DNA from: Todiramphus chloris collaris
Taxonomy: Eukaryota; Chordata; Aves; Coraciiformes; Alcedinidae
DNA length: 64,000 nt
Assembly (NCBI GenBank): GCA_025345505.1
Contig: JANVCC010000073.1
Span: 10,897,108-10,961,107 of the forward strand
Direction: 5' to 3'
Shown here in pieces: positions 58,001 to 64,000 of the stretch. Numbering within the stretch: the stretch's first letter is position 1; each line of letters begins with the position of its first letter. A program made the translations under genes and the position numbers. Under the pieces are notes generated by a model, which did no database searches, had not been told where the DNA came from, and was given only the letters and a program-made list of their open reading frames with translations.

Positions 58001-59452
58001 TTTCTAGTATACTTTTGTGCATCACCGAGTGTATCACCAAGCAACTGTGACACAGACACCTTCAATTTCAGTTTAAGTCTATGCAAAGTCACTTTAGTAG
58101 GTTCAGTCAAAAACCTTCTGATCAAGAAATCATTCCTATTTGGTTAGAACATCAAGTGGTAATGCATGCATTTGAAGTCTGAATAGTAAAAGTACTTGAA
58201 TGATTCATGCAGCATCATGAAACATTCTTGAGATATTTATTTATTTAATTATTTTACTTCAGTTGCCACCGCTCCCTTTCCCTCTTCTCCTCTGGCTAGC
58301 TTAAATCAGGTAACATAATGTGTCAGAAGTGACACGGGAAGAATACAGGCAGACTTTAAAGGCTCAAGGATTTCTTATGAAGTTAAGTAATCCTGTTGAT
58401 GACCAAGTATTTTAAAACTTCCAAGACTCAGATTGTCACCAAAAGGAAGATGACACATTGGTGTCCCCAGCCCTTTCCTGTGTTATTTAGCTCAAAGCAT
58501 CCTTAGAACAATGTACTCTCATGTTTGTATCCTACAAGGATTAAACATAGTTTGGGAGGACATAAATGCTGCTGCAGTCCTAACAATACTGATACACATG
58601 AAGAGCACATCTTTTACAGAAAGTTAAATTCAGCAGGACATTTGTAAAGCCATCTCTATAAATATTAGAAATACAAAGATCCAGGCATTCTCTTAACTAC
58701 AGGATTTATTAAAAAAAAAAAAAAAAAAAAAAAGACACTGCCAATGATTGTTTTTAAATCTCTGTAACAGTTACTGAGCATGAGACATACAAGAACGGTT
58801 GCTTGTTACAATGAGTTTCCTCTTTCTACCATATTCTCCAGAGAATGAGAAGAAATATTCAGGTTCTAATTACAAACAGAATTTCTGTTTGCACTTTGTC
58901 TAAGAAACTAGACAAACTAGACTATCCCCTTCTTCCTTACTACAACAAAATTTTATTTGATAGTGTAGATAAAATTTCAAGAAATAGAGATTAGGGAAGG
59001 GAAGAAAAGAAAGTTGAGTAGATTAACTTAATACAGCATTGCCAAAAATGTCAACAAAGACAGAATAGTCACTGCTTTTATAATGCACACAAAAAGAGAT
59101 TTGTGTATCCTCTGAGAGTTCTGTAAAAGGAATAATCTCTACTAGAAAAGGAATTCAGATCCATGCTTTGCACATAATTATGCACAAGATGAGGTTTTTG
59201 TCATGATAAAAGACTAAGTTGAGCTTGTAACAAATAATAGACCTATCAATTATAGCTCATGATAAAATAGGAGAGGTATGAAATTAGTGGGGGGATTTAT
59301 TAAACAGAAAATAGACAAGACAATAATGAATTATTACAAATAAAAAAGAAAGACAGGAACACTATTGAACAATAGACCATACTACAGCTACTGTCTTTCA
59401 GCCCTTCTACCCCTAGCTTTCAAAACAAGTGACCAGCTTCAGCCTCCCCAAG
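55063..59452. other. Unique sequence, no gene seen
   Basis: About 4.4 kb, AT-rich. It contains an A23 run (58711-58733). The longest frames (55113-55436 plus, 55890-56210 minus) are just over 100 codons and carry no motif. Confidence 0.5.
58711..58733. repeat. A23 homopolymer
   Basis: An uninterrupted run of 23 A bases after GGATTTATT. No upstream retrocopy with a coding match is recognised. Confidence 0.85.
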
Positions 59453-60100
59453 TCACAGAATGATAGAATCATAGGATCATAGAATCATAGAATGCCCCAG
59501 GTTGGAAGGGACCTCCAAATGCCATCTAGTCCAAGCCCCCTGCAGTAAGCAGGGACATCTTCAACTAGATCAGGTAACTCAGAGCCTTATCAAGCCTGAC
59601 CTTGAATGTCTCCAGGGATGGGCCCTCCACCACCTCCCTGCACAACCTGTTCCTGTCTTCCAACACCCTCATAGCAAAGAACTTCTTCCTAATGTCCAAT
59701 CTAAATCTACTCTTCTCTAGTTTAAAACCATATCCCATTCGATTGCTACAGTAAACAGCCCCTTTCCAGCTTTTCTTTCGGCCCCCTTCAGGTACTGGAA
59801 GCCAGCCATAAGGTCTCCCCAGAGCCTTCTTTTCTCCAGGATGAACAGCCACAACTCCCTTGGCCTGTCCTTGTAGGACACGTGCTCCAGACCTCTGATC
59901 ATTTTCGTGGCCCTCCATTGGACACACTCCGTCAGGTTCATGTCCTTGTTTTGTTGAGGGCTCCAGAGCTGGACACAGTACACCAGGTGAGGTCTCACCA
60001 GAGCAGAGCGGCAGAATCACCTCTCTCAGTCTACTGGCCACATTTCTTTCAATGCAGCCCAGGATGCAATTGTCCTTCTGCGCTGCAAGTGAGCAGCAAT
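59453..60100 (-). mobile_element. CR1 LINE 3' part (CR1-m)
   Basis: A minus-strand copy starting at the [11 protein letters not shown] equivalent (seen as AAQKDNCILGCIERN) and ending in octamers at 59453-59493 (plus strand GATAGAATCATAGGATCATA). The 3' UTR segment GCAGTAAGCAGGGACATCTT places it in the same subfamily as CR1-g. The ORF2 end is split over two frames: 59717-59998 holds MRPHLVYCVQLWSPQQNKDM and RATKMIRGLEHVSYKDR, and 59565-59770 holds KLEKSRFRLDIRKKFFAMRV. Not functional. Confidence 0.92.
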
Positions 60101-60486
60101 AGACATAAGCTGCAGCACAGGAATTATCAGTTAGATACAAGAAAAAATTCTTCAGAAGTCAAACTCAAGCTCAACTACACAGCATTTTGAATGATCTTGT
60201 GTACATTTGGAGTAAACCCAGATCTGAGTGATGGCTTGACCTCCAGAAGTCGATTCATAATAAATTATTCCACAATTCTGTGATCAGAAAGCAATGACAG
60301 CAAACCACTGGAACCAGATCAAATGCAAGCATCTAGATATTCAAAACAGGAAAAACCATGGACAAAATTTCAGAGTTCCTTAAAAATTCAATATATTTCA
60401 AGTACTTACTATCTTTTTTGAGCATGACTTTCATCTTGATCTAATCCTTGAGCAACCACAGATGGAACAAATTTACTGTAGTAGCC

Positions 60487-60520
60487 AAAAAAAAAAAAAA
60501 ATCCTTAAAAAATCCTTAAA
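60487..60520. repeat. A run with tandem AATCCTTAAA
   Basis: An A14 tract followed by two copies of AATCCTTAAA separated by AA. Simple repeat. Confidence 0.75.
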
Positions 60521-60716
60521 ATTCAAAAAACCCACCTCATCTTTGCTGATTATAGTAAAGTAGAAGCAAGGATGAAATTATTTGTATTGGATATCATTCT
60601 TACATTCTTCTGACCAGCTTAAGGCATTCTCTGATGTGAAAGATCTATTTCAATTCCCCTTCTCACTAGTGCTAGGGAAAGCATCATACTCCTGGGACTT
60701 CCCCTAATGGGATATG

Positions 60717-60741
60717 TAGTGTACACTCATAGTGCACACTA
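60717..60741. repeat. Short inverted repeat
   Basis: Arms TAGTGTACAC (60717-60726) and GTGCACACTA (60732-60741) pair at 9 of 10 positions around the loop TCATA. The related text ATAGTGCACA recurs about 20 bases further on. No gene meaning is proposed. Confidence 0.65.
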
Positions 60742-61385
60742 TAAATATATACATATAGTGCACAATTACACAATCACACCAGATCAAAGAAATGATGGGC
60801 ATCTTGCTTCCAATTTAACAAGAACCCCATTTATGGCACATTATGTTTGGTAATTTTTTGATGAGAGTTGAATTTAAGAAAAGAAGCAACTCTTTTTGCT
60901 TAACCTGTTAATTTCATGGTAAGCCAGAATACTTTAAGGCAATTGAACAAGCTGCTTGATTTAAAAGTCTCTAATGTTATTACAAATTCACAATATTGTC
61001 TATTTAATGCTAAGAGGCAAACCTGGTTAACCTTTTAGGCATACATACTTGTAATTCTTATACTACCCTTCTACCCTGCTTTTGGAAATAACAAGAAGCA
61101 AGTGAAAAGGCACCCACTGAAACTGTACATGGCAAATCATGCTATAGGCCATTTTGAAAGTGTTTCAACATTTTGGAAGACACATGAAAACAACTCACCT
61201 TGCTGTAAAAAAACATAGAAGAAAGAATATTTCCAACATCACATAATGAATCCGTAAGTACTTCAGAAAACTTGGGGCTGAAGAAATTAGAACACTATTT
61301 TGAGTATTTACACTGTGTTCTATAAATACTTGTATCACAGAATCACTCAGGTTGGAAAAGACCCTTGGGACAACCACAACCAAAC

Positions 61386-61410
61386 ATTAGCCCTGAAAGA
61401 AGGGGCTAAT
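61386..61410. repeat. 8-bp inverted repeat at CR1-n deletion junction
   Basis: ATTAGCCC (61386-61393) and GGGCTAAT (61403-61410) are perfect reverse complements around a 9-base loop. They sit where the CR1-n 3' UTR is joined to the coding region. Confidence 0.75.
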
Positions 61411-63190
61411 TACCTGAGAGAAGAGACCAGCACCAGCCTCTCTGCAATGTCCTTTCAGGGAGTTGTAGAGAGTGATAAGGTCTCCCCTCAGCCTCCTCTT
61501 CCTCAAACTAAACAGGCCCAGCTCCTCCAAACGATCCTCATATGATCTCTTCTCCAGTGCCTTGACCAGCTTCATTGCCCTCCTCTGCACCTGCTCCAGC
61601 ACCTCAATATCTCTCTTGTACTGAGGTGCCCAAAACTGGACACAGTACTGGAGGTGAGGCCTCACCAGTGCTGAGTACAGGGGGACAATCACTTCCCTAC
61701 CTCTGCTGGTCACACTATTTCTAATACAGGCCAGGATGCCGTTGGCCTTCTTTGCCACCTGGGCACACTGCTGGCTCATATTCATTCACCTGTCTTTTAT
61801 AACCCCCAGATCCCTCTCCACCAGACAGCTCTCCAACCACACTGTCCCAAGCCTGTAGTTTTGCATGGGGTTGCTGTGGCCCAAGTGCAGGACCTGGCAC
61901 TTGGCCTTGTTGAAACTCATACCATTAACAGTGGCCCAGTGATCCAGTCTATCTAAGTATCTCTGGAGAGCCTCCCTATCCTCACGCAGATTGACACACC
62001 TGCCTAACTTGGTGTCATCTGCAAATTTACTGATGGTAGACTCTATGTCCTCATCAAGATCATCAATGAAGATGTTAAATAGAAACAGCCCCAGCCCTGA
62101 GCCCTGAGGAACACCACTTGTGACCTGCCGCCAGTTGGATTTAGTACCATTGGCCACTACTCTCTGGGCCCGTCCATCCAGCCAGTCCTTAATCCTGCAG
62201 ATTGTATTCTAATCTAGGTCATGAGCAGACAGTTTTTCCATTAGAAATCTATGGGGAAGTGTCAAAAGCCTTCTGGAAGTCCAGGTAGACCACATCCACA
62301 GCCTTTCCCTAGTCCAATAGTCAGGTCATCTTGTCATAGAAGGAGATCAGGTTCATCAGGCAAGATCTGCCTTTCCTAAACCCATGATGACTGGGCCTGA
62401 TCCACTGGTTGCCCTCTATATGGCTTGTAAGAGCACTCAAGATCATCTGTTCCATGACCTTCCCTGGTACTGAGGTCAGACTGACAGGTCTATAGTTACT
62501 TGAATCTTCCTTTCTTGTAGATGGGCATCACATTTGTTAACCTCCAGTCCATTGGGACCTCCCCAGTTAGCCAGGACTTCAGATAAATAACGGAAATTGG
62601 CTTGGCAAGCACATCTGCCAGCTCTTTCAGCACCCTTGGGTGTAACCCATCCAGTCCCATAGATTTATGTGCATCCAAGTGGCATAGAAAGTCACTGACC
62701 ACCTCCTTTTTAATCATGATAACCTCATTCTGCTTTCCCTCCCTGTCTCCCAGCTTATGAGGCTGGATGTCCAGGGTATAGCTGGTTCCACTACTGAAGA
62801 CTGAGGCAAAGTAGGTGTTAAGCACTTCAACCTTCTCCTCATTCTTTGTTACTAAGTTTCCCTCTGACTCCAATAAATGATGGAGATTTTCCCTAATTCT
62901 CCTTTTGTTGTCAATGTATTTATAGAAACATTTTTTATTATCCTTAACAGACTTAGCAAGGTTAAGCTCTAGCTGTGCTTGGCCCTCCTAATCTTCTCCC
63001 TGCATTTCTTCACAACATCTTTATAGTCTACATAAGAGACCTGTCCTCTCTTCCAAAGGTCATAGATTCTCCTTTTGTTTTTGAGGTCTAACCAAAGGTC
63101 CCTATTTAGCTAGGCCTGTCTCTTTCCCCGCCTGCCTGTTTTTCGGCAGGTAGGGACAGCCTGCTCCTGCACCGTTAAGACTACTCTCTT
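61387..63190 (-). pseudogene. CR1-n ORF2 reverse transcriptase, broken
   Basis: From the N-terminal side: the linker and RT start (62496-62873) with EEKVEVLNTYFASVFSS, LDAHKSMGLDGLHPRVLKEL and [20 protein letters not shown] (RT motifs 1-2). Motif A near 62270-62300 is disrupted by a small deletion. The palm (61786-62157) has [26 protein letters not shown] and KFADDTKL with both aspartates. The C-terminal domain (61387-61785) has [33 protein letters not shown] and [15 protein letters not shown], ending early at the deletion. No intact protein can be made. Confidence 0.88.
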
Positions 63191-63275
63191 GAAGTATGTC
63201 CAGCCTTGCTGGACTCCTATATCCTTCAGTACAGTCTCCCAAGAGACTTTGTCAATCAGTCTCCTGAACATGTGC

Positions 63276-64000
63276 ATTATGTATTCTCTAGATCAACAGT
63301 TAATTAGCTACCTGAACTATATAAATGAAAATGAAAATGAAATTGCAAATGAAAAAGATTTGCTCCAGTTTGTACTGATGGGATTGTATTCCTAGCATAT
63401 ATTCTAGAGAATGAGTTTCCTGGCAAGAACAGTTATACAACATGGGGTATGTTCCTGTAGATTGTGCCAGCTTTCAGCGTCCCACCATTCACAATCGGTC
63501 AGGCAGCAAGAGGTCATCACATTTCACAGATACCTGCTCTTGAATGTTACCTCTAAATGAACTGAGATATTCACCAACAAGCTAGGGATATAGAAGACCT
63601 CTTAGAACCATGAGATACAAAAATGTGAAATGAGTGGTGTAGATTAGGTGGTTCCACAAAGTACTTACCTGTAAATATAAGTCTCATGCAAGCATGTCAC
63701 TGAAGATGTTCTTTCAGAATAGAGCAGACTATAGTCTTAAAAAGCTTTTGCATGTGAAGCCCCTTGAAAAATTAACTATTCTAAAATTAGAATTTTCTTG
63801 AAAGTCTGAACTTAAAAGGTTTTTTGCAAATATGATCATAAGGATTTTTTTTTTCTGTTCTTCAAAACAGTTTTTAAACTTGAATAAATACCTATCCTAT
63901 GGCATTCAAGTCTTGAAAAACTGAAATTAATCAGAACTTTTCCCTTTCACAATCTGTGCAGAAAAACTTGGCAATAGACAAGGTGGCCAGTACTGAAAAA
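63276..64000. other. Unique sequence to the window end
   Basis: About 725 bases, AT-rich. Near 63324-63355 there are about three AAAATG units and a decayed copy. No gene is seen. Confidence 0.55.
63324..63355. repeat. Short (AAAATG)n repeat
   Basis: AAATGAAAATGAAAATGAAA followed by TTGCAAATGAAAAAG. Simple microsatellite. Confidence 0.75.

Larger units (their letters stand above)
60101..61332. other. Unique sequence, no gene seen
   Basis: About 1.2 kb between CR1-m and CR1-n. It holds an A-run with repeated AATCCTTAAA (60487-60520) and a short hairpin (60717-60741). Confidence 0.55.
61333..63275 (-). mobile_element. Long CR1 LINE copy (CR1-n) with 3' deletion
   Basis: A minus-strand copy from the linker after the endonuclease (about 63275) through the RT to a very short 3' UTR (61333-61390; plus strand TATCACAGAATCACTCAGGT). 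Compared with CR1-k, roughly 200 bases covering the last coding block and most of the 3' UTR are missing. The junction lies at an 8-bp perfect inverted repeat (61386-61410). ORF2 retains long open pieces. It is close to CR1-k in sequence. Confidence 0.92.

Noticed and set aside
58400..58733. Sequence before the A23 run as a processed retrocopy
   Set aside because: No coding match or target duplication was seen upstream. A long A run alone is not enough.
1..64000. CRISPR arrays, tRNA or rRNA genes, bacterial operons
   Set aside because: There are no regularly spaced repeats with unique spacers and no tRNA box pairs or rRNA text noticed by eye. All repeat evidence points to an avian nuclear genome.

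Overview
The window is avian nuclear DNA in which I recognise no functional host gene. The evidence is a dense set of CR1 non-LTR retrotransposon (LINE) copies. They have the bird-type 3' end: a short C/G-rich stem followed by direct repeats of ATTCTATG or TGTGATTC. There are also several solo LTRs of bird ERVL-like type, one shorter LTR of a different type, and AT-rich, CpG-poor unique sequence between them. The LTR whose ends read TGTRGTGGGT...ACCCACCACA resembles a family I associate with Neoaves. That, and the high CR1 load, is an inference about lineage and not a proof.

Layout. CR1-a (950-2215, minus) and CR1-b (3985-4390, minus) are followed by a long unique stretch. Then come CR1-c (10785-10835, plus) and CR1-d (10950-11352, minus), tail to tail. 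CR1-e (15817-16709, plus) keeps a 244-codon open C-terminal ORF2. A solo LTR lies at 18323-18791 (plus). CR1-f (22383 to about 25260, minus) reaches back through ORF2 into the end of ORF1. CR1-g, -h and -i (26968-29034) are all plus. A second copy of the same LTR family, in the opposite orientation, is at 35868-36337. CR1-j (38180-38690, plus) is decayed. A third LTR (42780-46207) is split by a roughly 2.6-kb CR1 (CR1-k, 43173 to about 45800, minus). CR1-l is at 47742-48940 (minus). A 300-bp LTR of another type is at 53242-53543, and a fourth ERVL-like solo LTR at 54601-55057. CR1-m (59453-60100) and CR1-n (61333-63275), both minus, close the window.

By my boundaries CR1 makes up about 14 kb, a bit over a fifth of the window, and LTRs a few percent. 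All CR1 copies carry truncations, frameshifts, stops or deletions, so none should be mobile. Four LTR insertions lie between 5-bp target duplications: GCATG, TATAG and GATCT (perfect), and TCCTC/CCCTC (one mismatch). The rest looks like gene-desert or large-intron sequence with simple repeats. I found no tRNA, rRNA, CRISPR or convincing host exon. The one stretch with a protein-like look outside repeats is on the minus strand at about 9880-10320. It is weak and is flagged for a translated search.

I do not see a clearly new biological system here. The most useful observations are the nested LTR/CR1 insertion, a promoter core (TGACATCA, 7 bases, TATA) shared by two different LTR families, the preserved DxxH end of the CR1 ORF1 esterase domain in CR1-f, and the possible decayed coding stretch near 10 kb.
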